62,588 nt of DNA from Mariniblastus sp. (GTDB lineage Bacteria > Planctomycetota > Planctomycetia > Pirellulales > Pirellulaceae), in NCBI GenBank assembly GCA_022447605.1, contig JAKVBG010000015.1:1-62588 (forward strand), written 5' to 3'. This document shows positions 9,205 through 17,265 of the stretch, piece by piece. Position 1 is the stretch's first letter; the number at the start of each line of letters is the position of its first letter. The notes beneath the pieces were generated by a model. The model ran no database searches. It was not told the origin of the DNA and worked only from the letters and a program-made list of their open reading frames with translations. Made by a program: the position numbers and the translations under genes.

Positions 9205-12200
9205 ATGAATAGCTCCCGCTCCCTGTTTGTTGTTTGCTCGATCATCGGACTGATGCTGCTTGTCGGCAGTCGCTGGACCGTGGCACAGGATACGACCGAG
9301 ACGGCCGATCCAGCAGCCACCACCGAAAAACAGGATCCGACCGAAGAAAAGGCGACCGAAGAAAAGGCGACCGGCGAGAAACAGGATCCGGCTGACGAAA
9401 AAGCTGCTGACGAAAAAGCTGCTGACGAAGAAGCTGCCGACGAAGAAGCTGCTGACGAAGAAGCTACCGACGAAGAAGCTACCGACGAAGAAGCTACCGA
9501 CGAAGAAGCGGACAGCAAGCCTGAGATGCAGGAGAAGTCGCCCCCCACTGTCGAGGCGGCCGTCAGCGACCAGGAAGATGTCACGCCAGGCAAAATCCGC
9601 TTCCGCTTTGACGAAATTGAGTGGGCCGAAGTGATCGACTGGTTCGCCGAGCAGAATGGCTATTCCCTCTTCCCGATTGTCCAGCCACCGGAAGGGACCT
9701 TCAAATATTATGACGACCAGGAGTACACCGTCCTGGAGGGTCTCGACCAGTTGAACCACGCCCTGATGTTGCAGGGTGGTTACACCCTGATTCGCAACCG
9801 GAAGATGCTCGTCCTGACCAAGGAGTCGGAAGGCTACCCCTCGGAATTGATTGAAGAGATCGAACCGGCCGACCTGGAAGAGCGTGGCAAGTACGAAATC
9901 GTGCGCTGTGTATTTGATATCAGCGGCCTGGAAGAGACCGACTTCACCGATGACGTGGAAGACCTGATCGACCGCGACCACCGGGACGGATTCGTCGTTT
10001 TCGATTCATCCAACAAGATGATGGTACGAGAGACGGGTGAAAAACTCCGCCGCATCAACGAGATGCTGGAAACGGCTAAAAAGATCGCCTTGACCGGCAA
10101 CTTGAAATACCAGACCTACGACCTGCTGCATGTAGAACCGGAAACATTGTTGTTCAGTGTCCGCGAATTGATGGGAATGCGGGATGATGAAAACCGGATG
10201 CGAGACGAAACGCTGACATTCAGCGTGGAACCGCCCCCGGGAAACCGGATCTTCCTGAAAGGGACACCGAAGCGGATCGATGAATTCCAGAACATCGCCA
10301 AGATGATCGATGTCCCGCTGACCCTTGACGATGGCACGATCATCGAAAAGCCGAGCTTGGTAACGTACTCGATCCGCGGTGATGCGGAAATGATGTTCCA
10401 GATCATGCAGACGATGTTTGAAGGGGAAGAAGTTCGCATGGACCAGGATGAAACGACTGGCAACATCGTCCTGCTCGGCCGTTCGGAACACCATGACCGG
10501 ATGAAGAATTACCTGCTGGGCCTCAACGACACCGGCCAGAACTTTGCCGCCATCCAGCTGCAGTACGAGTCACCGGAAGACATCATCCTGAAATTGATGA
10601 CCTTGTTCCGTCAAAACCCGGATGAAGTGACCAACAGCGGACCCGCCCTGTTTGCCGATACGGTCAAGGAACAGATCCTGGTCAGCGGCACCCCCCAGGA
10701 AATCCAGCAAGTCAAGGATATGGTCGCGACACTGGATACGGCCGAAGACCTGATCACCGGTCCTCGCACCAACCAACGTTTCCTGGAAATGACCCCTTAC
10801 GAAGCGGACCGGATCATGTCGATGCTGCCCGACCTGTTTCCGACCACGGGTCGAGAGAACAGCCTGAACCTTGTGTTGCCCGAAGATCGGGCCTCCTTCC
10901 GGAACCGTTTGCGACGTCGGCGATCGGGCGACAGTGGCGATGACGAGCTGGACGCCTTGATCCGCGAACTCGATTCGATCCAGGGAGCACCGACGAACGA
11001 CTCCAAGTCGAGCAGCCCCGCCACCGATCCTGCAAAACAGAGCCAACCAACGGACGGCAAATCTTCGTACCGGGCACGGCCAAATACCGAAATCACGGTC
11101 TCCTTCCGGTCCACCTACGTCTCGAGTCCACCGCAGGACGAACAGGCGACCGGAGCCACCTCCCAGCAAGAAACAGACGACAATCAATACCAGGCAGCCG
11201 AAGATTTCGACACGGTCCCCGGCTCGGACATGACAGCCAAGCAGACCGAATACGGAATCGTCCTTACCTCCGATGACCTGGATGCTCTGGACGATGCAAC
11301 CTCCCTGATCCTGGACATGCTCGACAGCACCAGCACCACGGAATTACCGACGATTTTCTACCTGAACCATCGACCGGCCATCGAGGCCAAGACACTGCTC
11401 GACGAACTGCTCGGCATTGCCGATGGCGGTGGCGGAGGCGGTGGTGGCGGCCTGGGAGGCATGATGGGCGGAATGCTGGGCAACGCGATTGGTGGTGGTG
11501 CCGGCGACGCCCTGAGTGGCCTGTTTGGCGGGGGTGACTTGCTCGGTGGCACGTCCTCCAGCGGCATTGTATTGGAGGGAATCGTCAACATCGGGACCGA
11601 TGTCAAGTTCAACACGTTGATCGTCAGCGGAGCCACGGCGATGGACCTGGACACAATCAGCGAATTGATCGATTACGTCGATGCCCCTGAACCACCTCCC
11701 ATGGAACTGCTCGGCAAGACGTTCTTCATCCCGGTGATTCATCGTGAACCAAACGAGATGATGGAAATTGCCAAGTCGCAATTCCCTGACCTGATCAAGA
11801 AAGAAGAAGCCTCGGGCGGGGGCAATGCCGACATGCGTCAGGCCCAACAGATGATGAAAGCGATGCAACAGCTGACGGGTGGTGGCAAAGGTGGTGGCAG
11901 CTCCGACCCTGAAGAAGAGAAGCCGACCGCCACCATCGGAGTCGACGGCTCGACGGGGATGATCCTGGTCACCGGGCCCGAATTCATCTACCTCAAGGTG
12001 CTTGACCTGGTCGAGAAACTGGATGTGCCCGATTCGACGAACGAGAAACGGAAGATGATGACGACCGAGGATTACGATCCCGTGATGGTTGCCAAAACCT
12101 TGCAAGCCCTGCTCGGTGAGAAAGCGGAACTTGTCATTGGTGGCGAGGCCGTAACGCCCGGCGGAGCCAGCTCCGGCTCGTCGTCCAGTTCCTCATCCTC

Positions 12201-12387
12201 TTCCCGCTCCAGTGGTGACGCCAGCAAGGCGGCGGCCGCCCAGCAGGAAGCGGCCAGAAATGCGTTCATGAAGGCGATCCAGGAACGGATGAGCAGCCGT
12301 GGTGGCAGCAGCAGTCGCGGTGGCGGCAGCAGTGGACGACCCGGCGGCAGCAGTGGACGACCCGGCGGCGGCCGAGGTGGCCGTTAA
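9205..12387 (+). CDS. Large exported secretin-N-domain-like protein without a secretin barrel
   Basis: The 1060-residue product begins with a signal peptide (MNSSRSLFVVCSIIGLMLLV, cleaved near VAQD). Residues about 30-110 are a Glu/Asp/Ala/Lys low-complexity repeat. From about 130 the protein shows a domain like the N0/STN domain of secretins (IEWAEVIDWFAEQNGYSLF), then several NolW/N1-like domains with alternating strands (VFDSSNKMMVRETGEKLRRI; GNIVLLGRSEHHDRM). A later one ends FNTLIVSGATAMDLDTI, followed by ILVTGPEFIYLKVLDLVEKL. Gly-rich (about 745-780) and Ser/Gly/Arg-rich (from about 990) regions replace the usual C-terminal channel, and I see no secretin signature. It may be a planctomycete-specific envelope scaffold; function unknown. 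Confidence 0.7.
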   Translation: MNSSRSLFVVCSIIGLMLLVGSRWTVAQDTTETADPAATTEKQDPTEEKATEEKATGEKQDPADEKAADEKAADEEAADEEAADEEATDEEATDEEATDEEADSKPEMQEKSPPTVEAAVSDQEDVTPGKIRFRFDEIEWAEVIDWFAEQNGYSLFPIVQPPEGTFKYYDDQEYTVLEGLDQLNHALMLQGGYTLIRNRKMLVLTKESEGYPSELIEEIEPADLEERGKYEIVRCVFDISGLEETDFTDDVEDLIDRDHRDGFVVFDSSNKMMVRETGEKLRRINEMLETAKKIALTGNLKYQTYDLLHVEPETLLFSVRELMGMRDDENRMRDETLTFSVEPPPGNRIFLKGTPKRIDEFQNIAKMIDVPLTLDDGTIIEKPSLVTYSIRGDAEMMFQIMQTMFEGEEVRMDQDETTGNIVLLGRSEHHDRMKNYLLGLNDTGQNFAAIQLQYESPEDIILKLMTLFRQNPDEVTNSGPALFADTVKEQILVSGTPQEIQQVKDMVATLDTAEDLITGPRTNQRFLEMTPYEADRIMSMLPDLFPTTGRENSLNLVLPEDRASFRNRLRRRRSGDSGDDELDALIRELDSIQGAPTNDSKSSSPATDPAKQSQPTDGKSSYRARPNTEITVSFRSTYVSSPPQDEQATGATSQQETDDNQYQAAEDFDTVPGSDMTAKQTEYGIVLTSDDLDALDDATSLILDMLDSTSTTELPTIFYLNHRPAIEAKTLLDELLGIADGGGGGGGGGLGGMMGGMLGNAIGGGAGDALSGLFGGGDLLGGTSSSGIVLEGIVNIGTDVKFNTLIVSGATAMDLDTISELIDYVDAPEPPPMELLGKTFFIPVIHREPNEMMEIAKSQFPDLIKKEEASGGGNADMRQAQQMMKAMQQLTGGGKGGGSSDPEEEKPTATIGVDGSTGMILVTGPEFIYLKVLDLVEKLDVPDSTNEKRKMMTTEDYDPVMVAKTLQALLGEKAELVIGGEAVTPGGASSGSSSSSSSSSRSSGDASKAAAAQQEAARNAFMKAIQERMSSRGGSSSRGGGSSGRPGGSSGRPGGGRGGR
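9391..9510 (+). repeat. Eight tandem 15-bp units coding for (A/T)DE(E/K)A
   Basis: Starting at GCTGACGAAAAAGCT, eight in-frame 15-bp units follow without interruption, coding for ADEKA twice, ADEEA three times and TDEEA three times. Two related EEKAT units precede it (about 9344-9375). The third-base pattern within each sub-block is nearly identical, which indicates recent unit duplication rather than selected amino-acid composition alone. Confidence 0.9.
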
Positions 12388-12703
12388 TCAACGCCGCTAA
12401 CTAAGGGGCATCCAAACCGGAGCCGGATAGAAATCCACGGCAGGGCCCCGCCCCCACGGGGATTTCCGCTACCCCCCTGAGCGGGCCAGAAACTCTTCAC
12501 CGTTTCCCTAATGTCGCGCAGGAATCCAAAACGGCAGGTCGATTTGGCAAGGCAATTTGCGGCCTTCGAGCAACTTTCGCGACCCAACACGGTTTGAAAC
12601 TGGAATTTTCAGGGAATTCCTGTAAACTTTGCAAGTGATGCCTCGTCTTCTTCCTACTCAAAGGCATTCGATCTACTCTATTTATGCGCCACGGAGGCGA
12701 ATC
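12388..12703. other. 316-base intergenic region before the Crp/Fnr gene
   Basis: No gene is seen. It holds a small GC hairpin (CCCCG 12446-12450 with CGGGG 12557-less, i.e. 12457-12461, loop CCCCCA) after the secretin-like gene, and an AT-rich stretch with a GGAATT/AATTCC inverted repeat near 12602-12620 that may belong to the promoter of the regulator. A GGAGG site at 12693-12697 belongs to the downstream start. Confidence 0.4.
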
Positions 12704-13459
12704 ATGATGGCCGAAAAATATTGGGACCTTTCTAGTTTTGACCTGTTCTCTCAGTTAGCACCCGAAGACGTTCAGTACCTCGAAATCAATTCGAAGATGC
12801 GGAAGTTCAAACGGGGCGAACCGATCTACCTTCCGTCACAGGCCGCCGATGGTGTCCTGTTAATTGCCAAGGGGAGGGTCAAGATCTGTCACCTGACTCC
12901 TGATGGAAAACAAAGCATTCTGAACTTCATCGACAGCGGTGAAATTTTCGGTGAACTGTCCTTGCTGGGCGCCGCCAAGCGGGAAGAATTTGCCGAAGCT
13001 TCCGAGGCAACTTCATTGGTTTTGATTCCCAAGCCGGTCATGTTGACGCTGATCGGCAAGTACCCGCATATCAGTCTTGGCATCACCAAGTTGATCGGGC
13101 AACGACGTTTGCGCATCGAACGGCGCCTGCGAAATCTCCTATTCCGCAGTAACCGGGAACGCGTCATCCACCTGCTGCTGGAGATGGCTGAAAAGTACGG
13201 TCAACCGACCGACCAGGGGCTCGAGTTGGGCATCAAACTCTCCCACCAGGAAATGGCCAGCATTATCGGTAGCACACGGGAAACCGTGACCGTTATGTTG
13301 GGGCATTTACAATCGGAGGGAAAGATCAAGATTGCCCGTCGTAAAATCACCATTTTCGATATCGAAAAACTGCGTGAAGAGGTTAACCCTCCCGTCCCGC
13401 AGGTTGCCAGCATGCCGGTTTCGGCGGCTTACAACGAGACCGCTGCCCGGTTGATCTGA
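12704..13459 (+). CDS. Crp/Fnr-family transcriptional regulator
   Basis: The 251-residue protein has a cyclic-nucleotide-binding-fold domain (about residues 20-140; RGEPIYLPSQAADGVLLIAKGRVKI, GEIFGELSLLG). A long dimer helix follows, then a winged helix with LSHQEMASIIGSTRETVTVML, whose recognition helix resembles Crp (RETVTR) more than Fnr. There is no N-terminal Cys cluster, so an Fnr-type iron-sulfur oxygen sensor is unlikely; the effector is unknown. The ATG at 12704 has GGAGG six bases upstream, which decides the start over a TTG at 12629. Two palindromes just downstream (13470-13536) could be its own binding sites, which is inference only. Confidence 0.88.
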   Translation: MMAEKYWDLSSFDLFSQLAPEDVQYLEINSKMRKFKRGEPIYLPSQAADGVLLIAKGRVKICHLTPDGKQSILNFIDSGEIFGELSLLGAAKREEFAEASEATSLVLIPKPVMLTLIGKYPHISLGITKLIGQRRLRIERRLRNLLFRSNRERVIHLLLEMAEKYGQPTDQGLELGIKLSHQEMASIIGSTRETVTVMLGHLQSEGKIKIARRKITIFDIEKLREEVNPPVPQVASMPVSAAYNETAARLI

Positions 13460-13469
13460 TACGGATCTC

Positions 13470-13536
13470 CCGGTTTGCAAACTGGCTCACACTTTCCAGA
13501 AAATGGCAATTTATCACCCGGTAAATTTACCGAGTG
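13470..13536. promoter_or_regulatory. Two palindromes between the Crp/Fnr gene and a small membrane protein gene
   Basis: The first, CCGGTTTGCAAACTGG (13470-13485), is a 16-bp palindrome with one mismatched pair. The second has a perfect 14-bp core, CGGTAAATTTACCG (13519-13532), extended by CAC/GTG arms to 13515-13536. Both share a CCGGT half-site and an AT-rich centre, and their centres are 48 bp apart. They look like operator sites rather than terminators, since no T-tract follows either. Confidence 0.45.
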
Positions 13537-13614
13537 TAAGAAACTTGACGTATTTCCTCGGACTGAATCACGATAGTGGTATTGCTTCCAATACTGCTCC
13601 GTCTGGTTCCAGGA

Positions 13615-13950
13615 ATGAAAAATCCGTCATCTACCAACCCGTGGCAACCGTGTCCCACCGGCCTGATTCGTCACTTGGCCAGGCGAATCGAGGTGCAACG
13701 GCGCCGTAAATGGATCGGCAACACGTCGACCGTATTGATCCTGTCGGCTGGCTTCCTGTTCGCTGGCCAGGAATATTGGCAGGCTCCTGCTCGGCGTCCC
13801 ACACCCGCAGAGGTGGCTCCGTTGGATCCTGCCACGGGCGAAGTTCACCCTTTGGCCGTCCCGTCTGTCGTCCCCCGCCCACACGGATCCTCGGCCCCAT
13901 CGGCTGACCCAGAGGACAAAGCAGCGATTCGCGCCGTTGACCCCCTTTAA
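13615..13950 (+). CDS. Small hypothetical single-pass membrane protein
   Basis: The 111-residue product is not recognised. ATG 13615 is preceded by AGGA at tight spacing. The N-terminus is polar with a Cys (MKNPSSTNPWQPCPTGLIR), followed by a basic stretch (RRIEVQRRRK) and one hydrophobic helix (TSTVLILSAGFLFAGQ) near residues 38-53. The rest is Pro/Ala-rich and probably periplasmic. A short cytoplasmic head, Arg-rich flank and a single helix are the general build of small anti-sigma-like or membrane anchor proteins, but there is no sigma factor gene beside it. It follows the Crp/Fnr gene and the paired palindromes. Confidence 0.5.
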   Translation: MKNPSSTNPWQPCPTGLIRHLARRIEVQRRRKWIGNTSTVLILSAGFLFAGQEYWQAPARRPTPAEVAPLDPATGEVHPLAVPSVVPRPHGSSAPSADPEDKAAIRAVDPL

Positions 13951-14168
13951 ACAGGTCGATCAACGCGCCCGTCCACGGTACGGCAAGGCATTGGCAGGCG
14001 CCCCTGAGCCACCCTTTGAAGCGCTATCACTCACCTGCTGGCCAACCTTCCGCTGCGTCCACCCCGTCCTGCAACACGGGCACCGAGAATCCACCGGCAA
14101 GGCAAAATCGACCCGTTTCACTCCGTCGCCAAGCCGCCAGCCTAACCACCCAGCCGACCGCAGCCGCA

Positions 14169-14228
14169 CGATCGATTTCGATAGAAACCGTTACAAATGT
14201 TGGCTAACCGATCGATTTCGACTATAGT
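14169..14228 (+). promoter_or_regulatory. nrdR promoter with 40-bp phased direct repeat
   Basis: A sigma-70-type promoter is visible: TTGGCT (14200-14205), a 17-base spacer, and TATAGT (14223-14228). The -10 box ends seven bases before the nrdR ATG at 14235, so initiation would fall at or next to the ATG and the mRNA would be leaderless. A 13-bp sequence CGATCGATTTCGA occurs at 14169-14181 and again, inside the promoter spacer, at 14209-14221, exactly 40 bp apart (about four helical turns). The promoter is well supported; an operator role for the repeats is inferred. Confidence 0.6.
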
Positions 14229-14234
14229 GCGGTC

Positions 14235-14741
14235 ATGAAATGCCCCTTCTGTCAAATCGATAATGACAAGGTGATTGACACCCGGACCGGTGAAGAAGGG
14301 TTCGTCATTCGCCGCCGGCGCCAATGTGTCAACTGCGATAAGCGCTTCACCACGTATGAACGGATCGCGGAACTCGATATCCGTGTCGTCAAAAAAGATG
14401 GGGCGAGAGAACCGTTCCGACCGGAAAAGATCCGCCTCGGATTGGAGCGCGCCTGTTGGAAACGCCCCATTCCAACCGACCAGGTCGAAGACGTTTTCAC
14501 GGAAATCGTGCAGGAAATCTACCTACTGGCCGATTCCGAAATCATCAGCCAGGCGATCGGCGAAATGGTGATGGAAAAATTAATCGACCTGGACGATGTC
14601 GCCTACATCCGGTTTGCCAGCGTGTATCGACAATTCAAGGACATTCATGATTTTGTCCAGGGCGTTCGCCCAATTCTCGACCGCAACTCCAAGAACCGTC
14701 ACCGGGAAGAGGAACTTCCCGAGGTCAGCTCACCCCGCTGA
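14235..14741 (+). CDS. nrdR: Ribonucleotide reductase regulator NrdR
   Basis: NrdR represses ribonucleotide reductase genes in response to ATP/dATP. The 168 residues match the family. A zinc ribbon uses Cys3, Cys6, Cys31 and Cys34 (MKCPFC...RQCVNCDKRFTTYER). An ATP-cone follows from about residue 48 (VVKKDGAREPFRPEKIRLGL) and ends with the conserved DDVAYIRFASVYRQFKD. No Shine-Dalgarno sequence precedes the ATG, in agreement with the promoter spacing that predicts a leaderless message. No nrd structural gene is in the window. Confidence 0.96.
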   Translation: MKCPFCQIDNDKVIDTRTGEEGFVIRRRRQCVNCDKRFTTYERIAELDIRVVKKDGAREPFRPEKIRLGLERACWKRPIPTDQVEDVFTEIVQEIYLLADSEIISQAIGEMVMEKLIDLDDVAYIRFASVYRQFKDIHDFVQGVRPILDRNSKNRHREEELPEVSSPR

Positions 14742-14827
14742 GCCTTTGACGGTCAATCGGCGCCGATTCACCCGCCGCCGTCGCGCTGCTCATCCGACGG
14801 TCACGCCTTGTAACAAAACGGTCGTGC

Positions 14828-14844
14828 GCCGAAGTTTTTTCGGC
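14828..14844. other. Hairpin after nrdR
   Basis: GCCGAA (14828-14833) pairs with TTCGGC (14839-14844) over a GTTTT loop, about 90 bases past the nrdR stop. There is no T-tract after the stem, so termination is only possible, not shown. Confidence 0.3.
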
Positions 14845-14887
14845 AAGATCCATTGCCGCTGAGCGAATCAAGAGCAGGCAACGGATT

Positions 14888-14901
14888 CCGAAACGTTTCG
14901 G
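14888..14901. promoter_or_regulatory. Perfect 14-bp palindrome upstream of the DUF4177 gene
   Basis: CCGAAACGTTTCGG is a perfect palindrome 97 bases before the start at 14999. A related inverted repeat, GAGTT-CCGA-AACTC, follows at 14962-14975, sharing CCGAAAC. The pair suggests binding sites for a regulator, though the factor is unknown. Confidence 0.4.
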
Positions 14902-14998
14902 TAGCGTTGGGCGACTTCCCTTTTGAAGGTCTCATTCGGACGGCCGGTCGAGGCCGTAGGGGAGTTCCGAAACTCATAACAGGGGAAGGAGGCACCCG

Positions 14999-15202
14999 AT
15001 GCAATGGGAATACAAAACAATCAAGTTGGCCACCAAGGGATTCCTCGGCGGGAAACTCGATGGGGTCAAGTTGGACGCCTTTATGAACGACCTCGGCGCC
15101 GAGGGCTGGGAGCTGGTCACCGGGTTCGATACGAACCAGGCCTACGGGGAAACGCGTGATGTCGTTGTCCTGTTCAAGCGACTCCGCCAGAAAACTTTGT
15201 AG
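14999..15202 (+). CDS. DUF4177 small protein
   Basis: A 67-residue protein with a very strong ribosome-binding site (GGAAGGAGG, 8-9 bases before the ATG). The pattern MQWEYKTIKL, then LDAFMNDLGAEGWELV, then RDVVVLFKR is the DUF4177 fold: two strands around a helix with the conserved LGxEGWELV turn. No biochemical role is known for this family. It stands between nrdR and a converging gene remnant. The strong ribosome-binding site and upstream palindromes suggest a regulated, well-translated gene. Confidence 0.85.
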   Translation: MQWEYKTIKLATKGFLGGKLDGVKLDAFMNDLGAEGWELVTGFDTNQAYGETRDVVVLFKRLRQKTL

Positions 15203-15431
15203 AATCACCGCCCCGCAAGACGGAGGCAACCACAGGCAGGTTCCGTAGAATACTGCCGGAAAACGAGAGTCCGACGGGGCCCAGCAAACGACGGTCGATC
15301 TTTTCCACGGAATCGCAGCCGCTCAGCGCCATCCCTCGATCAATTTCCCGCGCCAGGATCGACCAGATATCTGCCACCCCCTGCTTTCCGCCAACCGACA
15401 ATCCCCACAGGATCGGCCGAGCTACGTTCAC
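15174..15431 (-). pseudogene. C-terminal remnant of an FMN-dependent 2-hydroxy-acid dehydrogenase
   Basis: Residues about 4-50 of this 85-codon frame (RPILWGLSVGGKQGVADIW, then ILAREIDRGMALSGCDSVEKI) match the last helices of the lactate oxidase/lactate dehydrogenase (LldD) family, where the usual reading is GRPxLWGLAxGGxxGV...MALxGCxSxxxID. The TIM barrel with the FMN and substrate residues is absent. The open frame begins only ten bases beyond the stop of the polyprenyl synthase gene, so the rest has been deleted or displaced. Beyond residue 55 the sequence is not conserved and runs into the DUF4177 gene end. Confidence 0.6.
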
Positions 15432-15441
15432 TCTGGCTCGA

Positions 15442-16455
15442 TCAAAACGTCCGTTCGAGAACGAATTGGGCCATCAGCTTGAGCGAGTCGGCACCGACGC
15501 CAGCGGGCAATTCGGCGGCAAAGTCGAGGGCCGACTGAGCACATTGCCGGGCGCGGCCCCTGGCGTACGCTACGGAACCTGTCGACTCGAGCCACTCCAT
15601 CACCTGTTCCTGGCCCGGGTTGTCCGACTCCAACTCGGCCAACATCGCCTCACGTAATTTCGCATCCACCTGGCTCAAACTGTGGATCACGGGGAGCGTC
15701 GGCTTGCGATTTTTGAGATCGGTGCCAAGCGTTTTACCGACCGTTTCCGCGTCCCCAACCAGGTCGAGGATATCGTCGACAATCTGAAAAGCGACCCCCA
15801 GGTTTTGGCCAAACTGACTGAAGCCCTCGGCCAGCGATTCCTCGGCGGCCGACAGGTGAGCACCGCAAAAACAGGCACAGCTACACAATTCGGCCGTCTT
15901 GTCAGAGACCATCTGGAGGTAATCCGACTCGGTCATCTTGAAATTACCCGACCAGGCATTCTGTTTCATCTCCCCGCCACAAACCCGGTTGCTGGCCACG
16001 GCCAGCCGACGAATGGCCGTCAACGAATCGACCTGGCTGGCGAGGTGAAATGCGTGAGTAAAAAGGTAGTCGCCCAACAGGACGCTGGTCTTGTTATCCC
16101 ATTCCGAGTTGACCGTCGCGACGTGCCGTCTTTGTTCGGCATGGTCCAGTACATCATCGTGGACCAGGCTGGCCGTGTGAATCATCTCCAGAGCGGCTGC
16201 CACCTGATGATGCGCAACGCCCAACTCACCACAGGCCAGGCCAGAGAACAGGAGCAACGCGGGCCGCATCCGCTTCCCCCCCGTAATGTTGGTATGGTTC
16301 AGCAACCGTTCCATCCAGGGAATGTTCCGATCGAGTTGCTCGATCAGGATTCGATCGACCTCAACCAGGTCCGCTTGGATAGGGTTGTAGATGGAGGCCA
16401 GGAAACGCCCCTTGGAACAGTCGGTTTTCACGGCAGGTTCACCAGTTCGGGACAT
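15442..16455 (-). CDS. Long-chain polyprenyl diphosphate synthase
   Basis: This all-alpha prenyltransferase extends farnesyl or geranylgeranyl diphosphate with isopentenyl diphosphate to make quinone side chains. The 337 residues contain the GGKRMRPALLL basic motif, the first Asp-rich motif in LVHDDVLDHAEQRR, and the second in FQIVDDILDLVGD. The spacing and the small residues before the first motif fit IspB/HepT-like enzymes, but chain length cannot be fixed from sequence. It starts five bases after the moaC stop, so the two are probably co-transcribed. Confidence 0.88.
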   Translation of the reverse strand: MSRTGEPAVKTDCSKGRFLASIYNPIQADLVEVDRILIEQLDRNIPWMERLLNHTNITGGKRMRPALLLFSGLACGELGVAHHQVAAALEMIHTASLVHDDVLDHAEQRRHVATVNSEWDNKTSVLLGDYLFTHAFHLASQVDSLTAIRRLAVASNRVCGGEMKQNAWSGNFKMTESDYLQMVSDKTAELCSCACFCGAHLSAAEESLAEGFSQFGQNLGVAFQIVDDILDLVGDAETVGKTLGTDLKNRKPTLPVIHSLSQVDAKLREAMLAELESDNPGQEQVMEWLESTGSVAYARGRARQCAQSALDFAAELPAGVGADSLKLMAQFVLERTF

Positions 16456-16460
16456 CGCAC

Positions 16461-16949
16461 TTAACCATCCGTTACGGGATTTCTTTGGAAATGACCACTT
16501 TTGCCACCCGACTTCTCTTCCAAGCGGACGTCCGTGACGACCATTTCACGATCCAAACTCTTGCACATATCGTAGATGGTCAGCCCCACCACGCTCACGC
16601 AGGTGAGCGCTTCCATTTCGACACCCGTTTTACCGGAGGTGGAAACGGTGGCCGTCACCTCGATCCGATGATCGTCCAGGAAACCGAAATCGACCGTCAC
16701 CCCATCGATGGGAATCGGGTGACAGAGAGGGATCAGGTCTGCCGTACGTTTGGTCGCCATGATCCCGGCCAGACGGGCCACTCCCAATACGTCCCCTTTG
16801 CCAATCTGGCCCTCCCGGATTCGTTGCAACGTCTCTGGTTGCATTTTGACGGTCGCCGCCGCTCGCGCCATTCGCCGGGTGACTGACTTGTCACCAACGT
16901 CGACCATTCGACTGTGACCTGAGGAATCAAAATGGGATAGATCGGACAT
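16461..16949 (-). CDS. moaC: Cyclic pyranopterin monophosphate synthase MoaC
   Basis: MoaC converts the 3',8-cyclo-GTP made by MoaA into cyclic pyranopterin monophosphate, the first stable intermediate of molybdenum cofactor synthesis. The 162 residues show the typical start ([21 protein letters not shown]), the [13 protein letters not shown] segment and the [20 protein letters not shown] signature, including the catalytic Lys and Asp region near KSLDREM. It is the first gene of a two-gene unit with the prenyl synthase. Molybdopterin is needed by the formate dehydrogenase at 36951, the only molybdoenzyme seen here. Confidence 0.95.
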   Translation of the reverse strand: MSDLSHFDSSGHSRMVDVGDKSVTRRMARAAATVKMQPETLQRIREGQIGKGDVLGVARLAGIMATKRTADLIPLCHPIPIDGVTVDFGFLDDHRIEVTATVSTSGKTGVEMEALTCVSVVGLTIYDMCKSLDREMVVTDVRLEEKSGGKSGHFQRNPVTDG

Positions 16950-17265
16950 CCGAAACCAAACTACAAAACGAGCGACACCAGCTTTCTTTCATCACCGCAT
17001 TCGGTTCCCCAGAATAACCAAAACCGGGACAAATCAATATAGCTAACCCGGAAATCGCACGTCATTTCCCGGTTCCTGGACAAGCCTGTCGTGACCTGTA
17101 ACTGCCTGGTGTCACGGCCCACATGAAAAGGCCACGCGACCGGTCCCCGGACGATTGGCGCATAAAAAAACCGCCGAGAGGGGGTCACCTCATCGGCGGA
17201 TTTGAGCGAAAGACGGCGATTACTAATAGTTCATTGGTTTACTTCGCAGCAAACATCAGTCTTGG
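16950..17265. other. 316-base intergenic region upstream of moaC
   Basis: It contains a terminator for the regulator at 17266 (17164-17199) and should hold the moaC promoter in 16950-17160. A 75-codon frame on the minus strand here has no recognisable features and I do not count it. Confidence 0.5.
17164..17199 (-). terminator. Rho-independent terminator of the HTH-receiver gene
   Basis: On the minus strand, CCGCCGA (from 17199 down to 17193) pairs with TCGGCGG (17177 down to 17171), followed by a run of seven T (17170 down to 17164). The position, about 65 bases past the stop, fits the gene ending at 17266. Confidence 0.8.

Noticed and set aside
13937..14227. Possible 96-residue protein before nrdR
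   Set aside because: Overlaps the nrdR promoter and repeats and has no recognisable features.
16961..17188. Possible 75-residue protein upstream of moaC
   Set aside because: It occupies the promoter and terminator region and contains no motif.
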